DNA from: Maritalea mediterranea
Lineage (GTDB): Bacteria > Pseudomonadota > Alphaproteobacteria > Rhizobiales > Devosiaceae
Direction: 5' to 3'
DNA: 64,000 nt
NCBI RefSeq assembly: GCF_021568695.1
Contig: NZ_JAKGTI010000002.1
Coordinates: forward strand, 62,001-126,000
Position numbers and translations under genes: made by a program. Shown here one piece after another: positions 13,901 to 22,115 of this stretch (the first letter of the stretch is position 1; every line of letters starts with the position of its first letter). The notes beneath the pieces are model-generated. The model worked only from the letters and a program-made list of their open reading frames with translations. It was not told the origin of the DNA and made no database searches.

Positions 13901-15099
13901 GAATCAAAGAACAATGACTCAAACATCGCTTCTGCAGTTTCGATGGTGGGCGGCTCACCCGGACGCATCACACGATAAATATCGAACAATGCATCTTCGC
14001 GGCTCTCGTTCTTGTCGATTGCCAAAGTGTTGCGCAAATAAGCGCCGATATTCACATGGTCAATATCCAAGATCGGAATTTCGGTGAGGCCGGCTTCGAC
14101 CAGCTTGGTCAACGAATCCGCATCAATCTCATCGCCAGCTTCTGCGTAGATTTCGCCCGTGTCCATATTGAGCAGATCTTCAGCGATATAGCTGCCGAAC
14201 AGTTCTGCATCATCCACCAAAATGTGGGTCATGCCGCCTTCAGCCAGCTTTTTCGCTGCACGTGCAGACAATTTCTTGCCCGCTTCATGCACGACGTCGC
14301 CGCTGTCAGCATCCACCAAGTCAAAAGCAGGTTTGGTGCCGCGGAATTTCTCCCACTCAAATGGCTGACGCCAGCCACCTTTGGTACGTTCAAAAGAGAT
14401 CGTGTTGTAATAAGTGTTCAAAATCTCTTCAGCGTCCATGCCCAAAGCTTTGAGCAATGAGGTCACTGGAATTTTACGCCGACGGTCGATGCGGGCGTAA
14501 ACAATATCCTTGGCATCAAATTCAATATCGAGCCAAGAACCGCGATAAGGAATGATCCGTGCCGCAAACAGCAACTTGCCTGAAGAGTGAGATTTGCCTT
14601 TATCATGGTCAAAGAACACGCCAGGCGAACGGTGCATTTGTGAAACGATCACCCGCTCGGTGCCGTTCACCACAAAGGTGCCGTTAGATGTCATGAACGG
14701 CATATCGCCCATATAAACATCTTGCTCTTTAATGTCTTTAACTGAGCGCGCGCCGGTTTCTTCGTCAACTTCAAACACGATCAAACGCAACGTCACCTTA
14801 AGGGGCGCTGCGTATGTCATGTCGCGCTGGCGACACTCATCAACATCATATTTAGGCTGTTCAAAGTCATAGGACACAAAGTCCAATGACGCTGTGTTGG
14901 CAAAATCTGTGATCGGAAATACCGATTTAAACACAGATTGCAAACCTTCATCGGCACGCCCGCCTTCTGGTTGATCTACCAACAAAAATTGATCATACGA
15001 AGCTTTTTGAACTTCAATGAGATTTGGCATCTCCGTGACTTCACGAATGCTGCCGAAGGACTTCCGTACCTTACGTCGACCGTTATAGGTGGTGGCCAT
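10945..15099 (-). CDS. rpoB: RNA polymerase subunit beta
   Basis: The ATG at 15099 is chosen ([22 protein letters not shown] ribosome binding site directly upstream), giving 1384 aa. The open frame runs 34 codons further upstream but reads through a structured RNA leader and is not RpoB-like. The rifampicin-resistance cluster reads [20 protein letters not shown] and then [10 protein letters not shown] (about residues 525-555) and looks wild type. C-terminal motifs ([19 protein letters not shown]) are present, followed by an acidic tail. Forms the catalytic core with RpoC. Confidence 0.98.
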   Translation of the reverse strand: MATTYNGRRKVRKSFGSIREVTEMPNLIEVQKASYDQFLLVDQPEGGRADEGLQSVFKSVFPITDFANTASLDFVSYDFEQPKYDVDECRQRDMTYAAPLKVTLRLIVFEVDEETGARSVKDIKEQDVYMGDMPFMTSNGTFVVNGTERVIVSQMHRSPGVFFDHDKGKSHSSGKLLFAARIIPYRGSWLDIEFDAKDIVYARIDRRRKIPVTSLLKALGMDAEEILNTYYNTISFERTKGGWRQPFEWEKFRGTKPAFDLVDADSGDVVHEAGKKLSARAAKKLAEGGMTHILVDDAELFGSYIAEDLLNMDTGEIYAEAGDEIDADSLTKLVEAGLTEIPILDIDHVNIGAYLRNTLAIDKNESREDALFDIYRVMRPGEPPTIETAEAMFESLFFDSERYDLSAVGRVKMNMRLNVECEDTVRTLRKDDIVEVVRTLVDLRDGRGEIDDIDNLGNRRVRSVGELMENHYRLGLLRMERAIKERMSSVEIDTVMPQDLINAKPAAAAVREFFGSSQLSQFMDQTNPLSEITHKRRLSALGPGGLTRERAGFEVRDVHPTHYGRICPIETPEGPNIGLINSLATFARVNKYGFIETPYRKVEDGKVTDDVVYLSAMEEARYNIAQANAKLTDDNEFQNDLVTGRRAGEVMLIPRENIDLMDVNPKQVISVAASLIPFLENDDANRALMGSNMQRQAVPLLRSQAPFVGTGMEPVVARDSGAAIVAKRTGIVDQVDATRIVIRATEETDASKTGVDIYTLMKFQRSNQSTCINQRPLVVVGDHVEAGDIIADGPSTDLGDLALGRNVLVAFMPWNGYNYEDSILLSENIVKDDVFTSIHIEEFEVMARDTKLGPEEITRDIPNVSEEALKNLDEAGIVHIGADVEAGDILVGKITPKGESPMTPEEKLLRAIFGEKASDVRDTSLRVPPGDAGTVVEVRVFNRHGIDKDERAMAIEREEIERLAKDRDDEQSILDRNVFARLKEMLFGKEATAGPKGYVAGTKLNDAIFEAHPRSKWWQFAVDDDKVMSEIEALQGQYEDSRKQLEQRFIDKVDKLQRGDELPPGVMKMVKVFVATKRKIQSGDKMAGRHGNKGVVSRIMPIEDMPHLADGTPVDIVLNPLGVPSRMNVGQILETHLGWACAGMGKRIGEMYDTYRRAETKDVTPLREELNHVYKGDDYVENLDDDSVVRLADYLQNGVSISTPVFDGAKEPDIVDMLERAGLEGSGQSRLIDGRTGEEFHRDVTVGYIYMLKLHHLVDDKIHARSIGPYSLVTQQPLGGKAQFGGQRFGEMEVWALEAYGAAYTLQEMLTVKSDDVAGRTKVYEAIVRGDDTFEAGVPESFNVLVKEIRSLGLNVELSSSEDEGDDDGDTLEAIEGSSQDAAE

Positions 15100-15128
15100 G
15101 CCCGCTCCTATGTTTTTAAAATGCCTGA

Positions 15129-15184
15129 AGGGCAAGTATCCAGAACACCGACAATCAGCCGACGGTGCTCGGGATATCTGCCCT
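15129..15184 (-). other. Structured RNA leader upstream of rpoB
   Basis: Arms AGGGCA-xx-TATCC and GGATA-xx-TGCCCT (15129-15141 with 15172-15184) enclose an inner CACCG/CGGTG stem (15046+100 region: 15146-15150 with 15163-15167). Together they form a two-tier hairpin of about 56 bases between rplL and rpoB. In E. coli the same interval carries an RNase III processing hairpin; equivalence here is inferred from position and shape only. Confidence 0.5.
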
Positions 15185-15248
15185 ACTTTAGGTTTCCGCA
15201 ACTTCGTCTGATTTGGTTGATAAAATCAGACCTATATGCTGAATTACG

Positions 15249-15285
15249 CCAGCAAAATTGAGTGGCGACCCGCAAGGACCGCCAC
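15249..15285 (-). terminator. rplL-rpoB attenuator
   Basis: On the minus strand GTGGCGGTCC pairs with GGGTCGCCAC (15285-15276 with 15271-15262; two G-U pairs) around TTGC, followed by TCAATTTTG. It lies 11 bases after the rplL stop. A strong stem with a short, imperfect U-run fits the partial terminator known at this position in other proteobacteria, which lowers rpoBC expression relative to L7/L12. Confidence 0.75.
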
Positions 15286-15295
15286 CCAAAAAGAA

Positions 15296-15673
15296 CTACT
15301 TAAGCTCAACAGAAGCGCCAGCTGCTTCAAGCTTAGCTTTGATTTCTTCAGCTTCAGCTTTAGCAACGCCTTCTTTAACGGCTTTAGGTGCACCTTCAAC
15401 CAGGTCTTTAGCTTCTTTCAAGCCAAGACCGGTGATTGCGCGTACTTCTTTAATCACGTTGATTTTCTTGTCGCCTGCACCAGCAAGAATGACGTCAAAT
15501 TCGTCTTTTTCTTCTGCAGCAGCACCACCAGCGTCACCGCCAGCAGCAGCAGCAACTGCAACAGGTGCAGCAGCTGAAACGCCCCATTTTTCTTCAAGCA
15601 TTTTTGACAATTCTGAAGCTTCAAGAACTGTAAGGGCAGATAGGTCTTCAACGAGCTTTTCTAGATCAGCCAT
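15296..15673 (-). CDS. rplL: 50S ribosomal protein L7/L12
   Basis: Protein of 125 aa: N-terminal dimerisation domain ([20 protein letters not shown]), Ala/Gly-rich hinge (about 37-55), and the C-terminal factor-binding domain ([20 protein letters not shown] and onward). This stalk protein recruits EF-Tu and EF-G. It starts 54 bases after rplJ and is present in several copies per ribosome, consistent with the attenuator that follows. Confidence 0.97.
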   Translation of the reverse strand: MADLEKLVEDLSALTVLEASELSKMLEEKWGVSAAAPVAVAAAAGGDAGGAAAEEKDEFDVILAGAGDKKINVIKEVRAITGLGLKEAKDLVEGAPKAVKEGVAKAEAEEIKAKLEAAGASVELK

Positions 15674-15727
15674 TGTATTCCTCTTTTGTGTTTAAATGTT
15701 TCGAACCGTGGGTGGTTGCGAAGCGCC

Positions 15728-16246
15728 TTATGCCGCTTCGCCCTTTTCTGAATATGCCGAGACCACGCGGGCAACTTGACCGCCTGGAGCTTGAAGAACA
15801 GACGCAATTTTCGCAGCAGGCTGTGTAAGCATGCCGGCGATTTTCGCACGAAGTTCATCAAGAGATGGCAATTCTGACAATGCAGCAACAGCAGCTGCAT
15901 CCAATTTGGTTTCGCCCATCGCGCCGCCCAAAATGACATATTTGTCATTTGCTTTGGCAAATTTGGCAGAGATTTTCGCTGCCGTGATAGGGTCTTCCGC
16001 ATAGGTCAGAACAGTCGGACCAGTGAGAAACTCACTAAAGTCCGCAATCTCTGCATTTTCAAGAGCGCGCTTGGCAAGGCGGTTTTTTGCAACCTTGACC
16101 TGACCACCTGCCTGTTTCATCTGCACGCGCAGATCTTCCATTTTGGCAACTGACAAGCCCGAGTAATGAGCGACTACGACAGAGCCCGATGCGTTGAACG
16201 CATCCTGCAATGACGAGACCAGCTCACGCTTTTCCGCTTTATCCAC
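15728..16246 (-). CDS. rplJ: 50S ribosomal protein L10
   Basis: Protein of 172 aa beginning MDKAEKRELVSSLQDAFNAS. L10 anchors the L7/L12 dimers through its C-terminal helix and, as the L10-L12 complex, represses its own operon by binding the leader. It is preceded by a 321-base untranslated region with several hairpins. Confidence 0.97.
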   Translation of the reverse strand: MDKAEKRELVSSLQDAFNASGSVVVAHYSGLSVAKMEDLRVQMKQAGGQVKVAKNRLAKRALENAEIADFSEFLTGPTVLTYAEDPITAAKISAKFAKANDKYVILGGAMGETKLDAAAVAALSELPSLDELRAKIAGMLTQPAAKIASVLQAPGGQVARVVSAYSEKGEAA

Positions 16247-16567
16247 TGCTTCTCTCCACTATAAAGCCCGGAAAAATTTCCGAACATTTTGCAGATTTGC
16301 TGCTTGTTTAAGAGCTGGTTGAAACCAGCCTTCCCCAAGCAACGGTGAAATGCCTGTAGATTAGCGGCTTTAACGCCAAACCAATCCGGTTCGAACCAAA
16401 CACATATGGCTTGCGCCAAATCTGTTTCATTCTCACCCCATCTATTGCAGGCTTTTCGCTGATTAAGCACCAATGGTGCACCTACAGTCTCGGACAGGAC
16501 TTTTAGGAACCCAATTGCTCGGGTTCCCATGATCAGACTTTCGCCTGAAACTTTATTGCGCGTTCAA
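16247..16567 (-). promoter_or_regulatory. rplJ upstream region, probable L10 autoregulatory leader
   Basis: No gene is present in these 321 bases. On the transcribed strand three hairpins are visible: GGAACCC/GGGTTCC (16527-16521 with 16512-16506), GCTGGT/ACCAGC (16329-16324 with 16319-16314), and CGGAAA/TTTCCG (16282-16269) just before the ribosome binding site. The position matches the L10 leader that binds L10-(L12)4, and an internal rplJ promoter is also expected here. The exact L10 binding fold was not identified. Confidence 0.55.
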
Positions 16568-17263
16568 TTAGCCTTGAACGCTTGAAACGTCAATATGCAC
16601 GCCTGGGCCCATTGTCGAAGACAACGCCACACGACGGATATAAGTGCCTTTTGCACCAGCGGGTTTCGCTTTTGAAACGGCGTCAGCAAAGGCCTTGATG
16701 TTCTCAACCAATTTGGCTTCATCAAATGAGGCTTTGCCTACACCAGCATGCAAAATACCAGCTTTTTCAACGCGGAATTCAACTGAACCGGCTTTAGCAG
16801 CTTCAACAGCAGTTTTCACGTCGGGTGTCACTGTGCCCACTTTTGGGTTTGGCATCAGGTTACGAGGACCCAAAACTTTACCCAAACGTCCTACCAAAGG
16901 CATCATGTCTGGTGTCGCAATGCAGCGATCAAAGTCGATATTGCCTTTTTGAACTTCTTCAACAAGGTCTTCTGCACCAACAATGTCTGCACCCGCAGCC
17001 TTGGCTTCTTCAGCCTTCGCATCGCGGGCAAACACAGCGACGCGTACGTCACGGCCTGTACCATTAGGCAATGCCACAACACCACGCACCATTTGGTCAG
17101 CGTGACGTGGGTCCACACCCAAATTCATCGCCACTTCGATGGTTTCGTCGAACTTAGCGCTGGCATTGCTTTTCACCAAAGCAACAGCTTCGCCCAATTC
17201 GTACAATTTCTTACGATCAACTGCTTCGCGGGCAGCTTTAGTCCGTTTACCAAGTTTGGCCAT
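16568..17263 (-). CDS. rplA: 50S ribosomal protein L1
   Basis: Protein of 231 aa ([25 protein letters not shown]). L1 forms the mobile stalk at the E site and in E. coli represses the L11 operon by binding its leader. Conserved motifs include [15 protein letters not shown] (about residues 128-142) and the C-terminal [19 protein letters not shown]. It starts 5 bases after the rplK stop, so the pair is translationally close. Confidence 0.97.
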   Translation of the reverse strand: MAKLGKRTKAAREAVDRKKLYELGEAVALVKSNASAKFDETIEVAMNLGVDPRHADQMVRGVVALPNGTGRDVRVAVFARDAKAEEAKAAGADIVGAEDLVEEVQKGNIDFDRCIATPDMMPLVGRLGKVLGPRNLMPNPKVGTVTPDVKTAVEAAKAGSVEFRVEKAGILHAGVGKASFDEAKLVENIKAFADAVSKAKPAGAKGTYIRRVALSSTMGPGVHIDVSSVQG

Positions 17264-17268
17264 CTCGC

Positions 17269-17697
17269 TTACTCCGCTACTTCCAGACCCATTGAACGGG
17301 CAGAACCAGCAATTTGTGCCATTGCCGCTTCAACTGTGTCCGCATTCAGGTCTTTCATTTTCTTTTCTGCAATGTCGCGCAACTGATCTTGAGAGATCGT
17401 GCCCGCAGAAGCGTGTCCAGGTGTTTGTGAACCGCTCTTGATGTTCAATGCTTGCTTCAAGAAATAGCTCACCGGCGGCATCTTCATCTCGAAAGTGAAG
17501 CTCTTATCCGCAAAAATGGTGATCACGACCGGAACCGGTGCGCCTTTATCCATTTCCTGAGACGCTGCGTTGAACGCCTTACAGAATTCCATGATGTTCA
17601 AGCCGCGCTGACCAAGAGCGGGGCCGATTGGAGGTGACGGCGTGGCGCTGCCCGCCGGCACTTGAAGCTTGAGATAGCCATCAATCTTTTTTGCCAT
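17269..17697 (-). CDS. rplK: 50S ribosomal protein L11
   Basis: Protein of 142 aa with the Pro-rich N-terminus [21 protein letters not shown], the thiostrepton/RelA-interacting domain, and the C-terminal rRNA-binding domain ending RSMGLEVAE. It is part of the GTPase-associated centre. It precedes rplA and follows a leader hairpin after nusG. Confidence 0.97.
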   Translation of the reverse strand: MAKKIDGYLKLQVPAGSATPSPPIGPALGQRGLNIMEFCKAFNAASQEMDKGAPVPVVITIFADKSFTFEMKMPPVSYFLKQALNIKSGSQTPGHASAGTISQDQLRDIAEKKMKDLNADTVEAAMAQIAGSARSMGLEVAE

Positions 17698-17718
17698 TTG
17701 TCGTGCCTTTATTTAGTT

Positions 17719-17738
17719 GGCCCTGAAATCTCAGGGCC
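17719..17738 (-). promoter_or_regulatory. Hairpin in the rplK leader
   Basis: GGCCCTGA-AATC-TCAGGGCC is a perfect 8-bp stem with a 4-base loop, 22 bases upstream of the rplK start, in the 119-base nusG-rplK spacer. By position it is a candidate L1 repressor target or attenuator for rplKA. No U-run follows on the minus strand (AACTAAATAAAGG), which argues against termination. Confidence 0.5.
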
Positions 17739-17816
17739 GATTTAACGACAGTGCGGTCACGAGGTTCAGTGCATCGATGTGGCAACATCAACACCCTCTC
17801 CCGCACCATTAAATGA

Positions 17817-18347
17817 TCAGAGCTTTTCAACCTGACCATATTCCAATTCAACCGGCGTAGCCCGACCGAAAATAGAAACTTCAACTTTAAGCCGTGCGCG
17901 TTCTTCATCGACTTCTTCCACCAAGCCGTTAAAGCTGGCGAAAGGACCATCGGACACGCGAACCTGTTCACCTACTTCAAAGCTCACAGAAGGCTTCGGA
18001 CGATCCACACCTTCTTGAACCTGCGTCAAAATGGCTTGCGCTTCTGACTCAGAAATCGGGATCGGCTTGTGATCAGACCCCAAAAAGCCGGTGACTTTAG
18101 GCTGGTTCTTGATCAGGTGAAATGTTTCGTCGGTCAATTCCATTTTGACCAAAACATAGCCAGGGAAGAACTTGCGCTCTGCATCGACTTTGCGTCCGCG
18201 GCGCACTTCCACCACTTTTTCCGTGGGCACCAAAACCTCATCAAACAAATGGTCAAGCCCGGAGCTCGCCACTTTTTCTTTGATGGATTCCGCTACCTTA
18301 CGCTCAAAATTTGAGTAGGCCTGGACAATGTACCAGCGCTTTGCCAT
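17817..18347 (-). CDS. nusG: Transcription elongation/antitermination factor NusG
   Basis: Protein of 176 aa beginning [20 protein letters not shown] (NGN domain that binds the beta-prime clamp). The C-terminal KOW domain contains [19 protein letters not shown]. NusG links RNA polymerase to Rho or to S10 on the leading ribosome. Standard place between secE (31-base gap) and rplK. Confidence 0.97.
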   Translation of the reverse strand: MAKRWYIVQAYSNFERKVAESIKEKVASSGLDHLFDEVLVPTEKVVEVRRGRKVDAERKFFPGYVLVKMELTDETFHLIKNQPKVTGFLGSDHKPIPISESEAQAILTQVQEGVDRPKPSVSFEVGEQVRVSDGPFASFNGLVEEVDEERARLKVEVSIFGRATPVELEYGQVEKL

Positions 18348-18378
18348 GCGTTTAAACCTTACCGCTTTTTGTTAAACC

Positions 18379-18573
18379 TCAGCCCAAGCTGAGCAAAAGT
18401 CCTACAATCCATGAATTAATCTGATCCGCCGCCAGAAAAAACAGGCTGGCCAGCGTGATCATAATCAAAACCATAACTGTCGAAATCAATGTCTCGTTAC
18501 GGGTTGGCCACACAACCTTTGCAACCTCTGAGCGCACTTGCTGCAAAAATGTAAAAGGATTCGTCCGTGCCAT
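18379..18573 (-). CDS. secE: Preprotein translocase subunit SecE
   Basis: Protein of 64 aa, the short single-span SecE form of alphaproteobacteria. The amphipathic N-terminal part (FLQQVRSEVAKVVWPTRNET) is the SecE signature, followed by one membrane span (about residues 36-62). SecE clamps SecY in the SecYEG channel. It lies between tRNA-Trp and nusG. Confidence 0.95.
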   Translation of the reverse strand: MARTNPFTFLQQVRSEVAKVVWPTRNETLISTVMVLIMITLASLFFLAADQINSWIVGLLLSLG

Positions 18574-18596
18574 ATTTAATCCTGACTGTTCAAACC

Positions 18597-18630
18597 GTGA
18601 AGAATCAATGCCTTATCGGCGTTTCTTCAC
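18597..18630 (-). repeat. Inverted repeat in the secE leader
   Basis: GTGAAGAA and TTCTTCAC (perfect 8-bp arms) flank an inner GCC/GGC pair, making a 34-base hairpin 24 bases upstream of the secE start on the transcribed strand. It lies between tRNA-Trp and secE, where the shared transcript has to be processed, so a processing or translational role is plausible. The rest of 18574-18832 holds nothing recognisable. Confidence 0.45.
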
Positions 18631-18832
18631 ATATTCAGATACCCATAACCAAATAGCCGCGCGAAAGTCCCGCACGGCTGGTTGCGCCTACATAGCTTTA
18701 TCCCCATCAAAACGCAACCCCTTATTGAGGCAAAACCGAAGCCGAAAATCCTAGCTATGCATTGAGTGCGCCACATCGGCGACCACCACAATTGCACCCG
18801 CTACACCAACGGTTTATCGATGTGTTGAAAAA

Positions 18833-18908
18833 TGGCAGGGGCGGAGAGACTCGAACTCACGACCCTCGGTTTTGGAGACCGATGCTCTACCAACTGAGCT
18901 ACACCCCT
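18833..18908 (-). tRNA. trnW: tRNA-Trp (anticodon CCA)
   Basis: The reverse strand reads AGGGGTGTAGCTCAGTTGG and onward; the acceptor stem AGGGGTG pairs with CGCCCCT. The anticodon loop is CTCCAAA in a TCGGT/ACCGA stem, giving anticodon CCA. The 3' CCA is encoded (18835-18833) and followed by TTTTTC. It sits upstream of secE, a common bacterial arrangement. Confidence 0.97.
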
Positions 18909-18919
18909 GCAAATCGGCA

Positions 18920-18948
18920 TAAATACCGCTGGCATGGTCTAATGCCAA
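18920..18948 (-). promoter_or_regulatory. Candidate tRNA-Trp (secE) promoter
   Basis: On the minus strand TTGGCA (18948-18943) and TATTTA (18925-18920) are spaced by 17 bases; the -10 ends 12 bases before the tRNA 5' end. An upstream alternative -35 (TTGAAA) also exists. Confidence 0.5.
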
Positions 18949-18991
18949 CGGCGTTTTCTTTCAAGTGTATTTATGCGCTTTTTTCACTTTT

Positions 18992-19369
18992 TTATCCAAA
19001 AAGTGGCAGCGCCATCATCACAAGGCCGACAAATCCGATGATCCAAACCACAGAGCGCAGCCAAGGCACCGCCAGCAAATAACACACGGCATAAACAATC
19101 CGTGCCACAAGAAAAATCTGTGCCCCCAACATCGCTTCAGCCTCATTGCCGTTTACAATCGCAAGGATCGCCAGCGGCAAGAAGAGAAATAGGCTCTCTT
19201 TCAAATTGTTCAAGGCGCGCGATGCACGCTGCCCCGAAACCGGCAACTCGGGCAAATCGTCCCGACTGCCGACATATCGCTGTAACCCGATTTGAGAAAA
19301 GCGAAAAAGTGCCGGTGTAAAGAGTTGCACCAAATAAAGCGCCAGCACAGCAAGCAAGATCGTCGCCAT
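18992..19369 (-). CDS. MAPEG-family membrane protein
   Basis: The ATG at 19369 is chosen because GGGAGG lies 5 bases upstream; 125 aa. About four membrane spans are visible (residues near 1-20, 55-75, 82-100, 105-122). Between spans 1 and 2 is a polar segment with ALNNLKESL, which resembles the conserved N-x-x-E-x-L region of MAPEG proteins (glutathione/eicosanoid-related membrane enzymes). Enzymatic activity cannot be inferred. It is upstream of tRNA-Trp on the same strand, and a CACTTTTT/AAAAAGTG palindrome overlaps its end. Confidence 0.7.
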   Translation of the reverse strand: MATILLAVLALYLVQLFTPALFRFSQIGLQRYVGSRDDLPELPVSGQRASRALNNLKESLFLFLPLAILAIVNGNEAEAMLGAQIFLVARIVYAVCYLLAVPWLRSVVWIIGFVGLVMMALPLFG

Positions 19370-19579
19370 TATGTCCTCCCAGATCGTATTTAACGGCGCC
19401 AACCTAAACTGAGTCCGCTCGATTACATAGATAATTCATCCAATTACCCAGCACCGTGAATCAAGCAATCAATAGAGAGGGAGGAACACATATTAATCTG
19501 ATCGGCCATGCTGTACCATCCGCCTGCATATTAAATCCGATTTTTTAAATTTTAATTCAAACAATTATTAGGAAACATA

Positions 19580-21688
19580 ATGAAACTTCCAATACTTACC
19601 CGGGGCTGCCTTTGCACCGCCCTACTCCTAGCCGGATCTGTTGGAGCCGCTAGCGCCGCTGATCCAAATGGTTCGCGATATGATAATTGGTCGCAAAATG
19701 CGGTCTGGCTCAATCATTATGGTCGCTACACAGATGGCGGCTGGGTCTCATCTAAATATCCTCGAATGTTCGGTGACGTGAATGGCGATGGCATGCAAGA
19801 TGTGGTGGCCTTTGGGCAAACCGGTGTTTATATCGGCATTTCGAACGGCACTTCGTTCGTGCATGACTCCAGTGTCTGGGTCTCCGATTTTGGATATGGC
19901 GATGGTTGGCGCGTGGATACCGATCCGCGCTTTACAGCGGATATGAATGGCGATGGCAAAGACGATCTGGTCGGCTTTGGCAGCGATGGCGTCTATGTCG
20001 CACTTTCTACCGGCACATCATTTAATGCCGCGACACAATGGACAAACCAATTTGCCAGCTCAGTCTGGCCGAACAGCAACTGGATCCGCACGCTCGGCGA
20101 TGTAAATGGCGATGGCCATCCCGACGCCGTCGGCTTTGGTAGCGACGGGGTCTATGTCGGGTTAGGCAATCCCTCGAGCAGCAAATTTGATGATGCCACC
20201 CGCTGGATCCAGAATTATGGCACAGACCAAGCTTGGAACACGACGGACTACACCAGGCTGCTCGCGGATGTAAATGGCGATGGCAAAGACGATATTGTCG
20301 GCTATGGCATTCAGGGCACCTATGTCTCTTTAGCCCAGCCCAACAACACCTTTAATGCCGCCGGCCTTGTTGTGGCCAATTTCGGCTCTGACCAAATGTG
20401 GAACAACACCACCCATCTTCGCACCGCGGCCGACGTAAACGGCGATGGTTATGCCGACCTTGTCGGCTTTGGCGACAGCGCCACCTATGTGGGATATTCG
20501 AATGGCACCAACACTGCAAATTCGTGGACATTCGCCACGCTGACCAACCAATTTAGCCATGGTTCCGGTTGGACAATTGACGGTACCTTGCGTTTTGTGA
20601 CCGATATCAATGGTGACCGCAAGGCCGACATTGTTGGATTTAACGCACCTGGGATGCAAGTTGCCCTCGCCCAAGGTCAGGGACAAGACGTCACTTACAC
20701 AAGCGCGGCCCAATGGGTGAACGATTTCGGCTCCGATCAGGCCTGGGTGGTTGGCGAAAGCCCCCGCTTTTTGGTGGATGTGAACGGCGACGGCCGGCCA
20801 GAACCAGCGGGCTACGGCTATTACGGTGTCTATGTTTCCCCATCAGCTTCACTATATTGCTGCGATAAGATTGATTTTCTCGACACTGGCTCCACCCCAC
20901 CCAATCAGCAGGTAAATGGAGCTTGGATTGGACGCACATATCTGCCGCGGGCACAACTGGTGCTAAACGCGCCCAATAATCCCGACACCTGCGAAACCAA
21001 CCCGACCTACAAAAACCCCGTGGAACCGATTGTGGCAAACGCCACCGGCTATGGCCCGTGGAGCAATCAATATTCAGCCCGGCTGTTCATCAACGCCAAT
21101 TTCTTCGACATCGGCGCTGGCAATCCATATGTAACGCCCTGTACAACGGCACTTGGCTGGACCCTCGGCAACACACAAACAATATCAACTTATGCAACAG
21201 TGCATGATGGCGCCACGCAAACCATGGCGTTTTTCACACCGGCCCACGCCCAATCCACGGGCACATATGCCGAAATTTTGGGCAACAACGCCGTGTCGGC
21301 CCAACGTGACAACATCCAGAATGCCGTGTCCGGTTTCACTCTGGTCTCTGATGGCCAGTATAATGACCAATCCAAGGGCATCTCGCCGACGACCAATCGC
21401 GCCCGGGCGGCAATCGGCCTGACACGGGATGGCAAAACGCTGATCATAGCGGTCGTGAACAATGGCCATGATGGCGGCTCCTACCCCGATGGGGGCACAA
21501 CGCTGAAAGGGCTGGCAGATCTCCTCATTTCAAAAGGCGCCTATTCAGCACTGACCCTGGACGGTTCAGGCTCATCACAGCTGATCTTCACAAACGGCAG
21601 TGTCACCTTCAAATCCGTGGGCAGTGATAATGCTCAGGGCGGAACCCACCAATATCGTCCGGTGCCCGTCTTTTTGGGCGTGCGATAG
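19580..21688 (+). CDS. Secreted FG-GAP-repeat protein with C-terminal phosphodiester glycosidase (NAGPA-like) domain
   Basis: Protein of 702 aa. Residues 1-26 are a signal peptide (cleavage near ASA-ADP). Residues 60-420 hold seven tandem repeats of about 55 aa, each with a calcium-type D-x-N-G-D motif (at 66, 121, 174, 230, 285, 342, 400) followed by a GFG/GYG turn; these predict a seven-bladed beta-propeller. Residues 440-702 resemble phosphodiester glycosidase domains (PF09992): INANFFD (504-510), RAAIGLTRDG (608-617) and LTLDGSGSSQ (658-667, where DGGGSS is usual). Four Cys lie at 428-429, 471 and 521. AGGA ribosome binding site 6 bases upstream; monocistronic with its own terminator. Substrate unknown; a sugar-phosphodiester in an exopolymer is an inference. 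Confidence 0.8.
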   Translation: MKLPILTRGCLCTALLLAGSVGAASAADPNGSRYDNWSQNAVWLNHYGRYTDGGWVSSKYPRMFGDVNGDGMQDVVAFGQTGVYIGISNGTSFVHDSSVWVSDFGYGDGWRVDTDPRFTADMNGDGKDDLVGFGSDGVYVALSTGTSFNAATQWTNQFASSVWPNSNWIRTLGDVNGDGHPDAVGFGSDGVYVGLGNPSSSKFDDATRWIQNYGTDQAWNTTDYTRLLADVNGDGKDDIVGYGIQGTYVSLAQPNNTFNAAGLVVANFGSDQMWNNTTHLRTAADVNGDGYADLVGFGDSATYVGYSNGTNTANSWTFATLTNQFSHGSGWTIDGTLRFVTDINGDRKADIVGFNAPGMQVALAQGQGQDVTYTSAAQWVNDFGSDQAWVVGESPRFLVDVNGDGRPEPAGYGYYGVYVSPSASLYCCDKIDFLDTGSTPPNQQVNGAWIGRTYLPRAQLVLNAPNNPDTCETNPTYKNPVEPIVANATGYGPWSNQYSARLFINANFFDIGAGNPYVTPCTTALGWTLGNTQTISTYATVHDGATQTMAFFTPAHAQSTGTYAEILGNNAVSAQRDNIQNAVSGFTLVSDGQYNDQSKGISPTTNRARAAIGLTRDGKTLIIAVVNNGHDGGSYPDGGTTLKGLADLLISKGAYSALTLDGSGSSQLIFTNGSVTFKSVGSDNAQGGTHQYRPVPVFLGVR

Positions 21689-21700
21689 ACACTGAAAACG

Positions 21701-21730
21701 AAAAAGGCGATCGGTGATGATCGCCTTTTT
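21701..21730. terminator. Bidirectional intrinsic terminator
   Basis: AAAAAGGCGATC and GATCGCCTTTTT form a 12-bp stem around GGTGAT, with T-runs on both strands. It ends the FG-GAP gene on the plus strand and the small membrane-protein gene (stop at 21734) on the minus strand. Confidence 0.92.
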
Positions 21731-21733
21731 CTT

Positions 21734-22099
21734 CTATATTCTCACACCTGCCTCAATCGGCGCGCATAACCCATCGGCGGCAACAAAAAACCAAGCTCCC
21801 AGCGCCTTCAGCTTTTCGCGCCCATCCGCATTGTCGATTATGACCACCTGCACATTCCCAAGGCGACTAGGACCAACATAATAGGCACCGGCTGATACGA
21901 TCCGCGCGAGCTGCCGCTCTTCAGATTCAAACGGCGAAAAAACCACCGCCATTTCACCGGTGTCAGGTGCTTTGGCCAAACCGACAACCGCAAATCCCAT
22001 CATGATCACCATCAAGGCAACCATCGGGATAAAAAACACCCATCCCTCCTTGTTCGAGGGATGGGCTCGCTTATTTGTAGCTGGTTGGTGACCGCTCAT
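21734..22099 (-). CDS. Small membrane-anchored protein of unknown function
   Basis: 121 aa if it starts at 22099 (MSGHQPATNK); a later ATG at 22024 (MVALMVIMMG) would give 96 aa. One membrane span (about residues 22-42) is followed by a periplasmic-looking domain with FSPFESEERQLARIV, VGPSRLGNVQVVI and a closing LGAWFFVAADGLCAP. Similar short anchored proteins are common in alphaproteobacteria but have no assigned role as far as I recall. It starts 17 bases after the chemoreceptor stop, yet an intrinsic terminator overlaps its codons 12-20, so readthrough expression or the later start is uncertain. Confidence 0.6.
   Translation of the reverse strand: MSGHQPATNKRAHPSNKEGWVFFIPMVALMVIMMGFAVVGLAKAPDTGEMAVVFSPFESEERQLARIVSAGAYYVGPSRLGNVQVVIIDNADGREKLKALGAWFFVAADGLCAPIEAGVRI
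22030..22065 (-). terminator. Intrinsic terminator downstream of the chemoreceptor, inside the next gene
   Basis: On the minus strand CCCATCCCT and AGGGATGGG pair perfectly (22065-22057 with 22047-22039; 9-base loop), followed by TGTTTTTTATC. It lies about 50 bases past the chemoreceptor stop but within the first codons of the small membrane-protein frame. Confidence 0.75.
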
Positions 22100-22115
22100 A
22101 GCGTGCGCAACATCA

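Noticed and set aside
18762-19082. Plus-strand frame with GGETRTHDPRFW
   Set aside because: The peptide is antisense tRNA-Trp; the rest overlaps the MAPEG gene.
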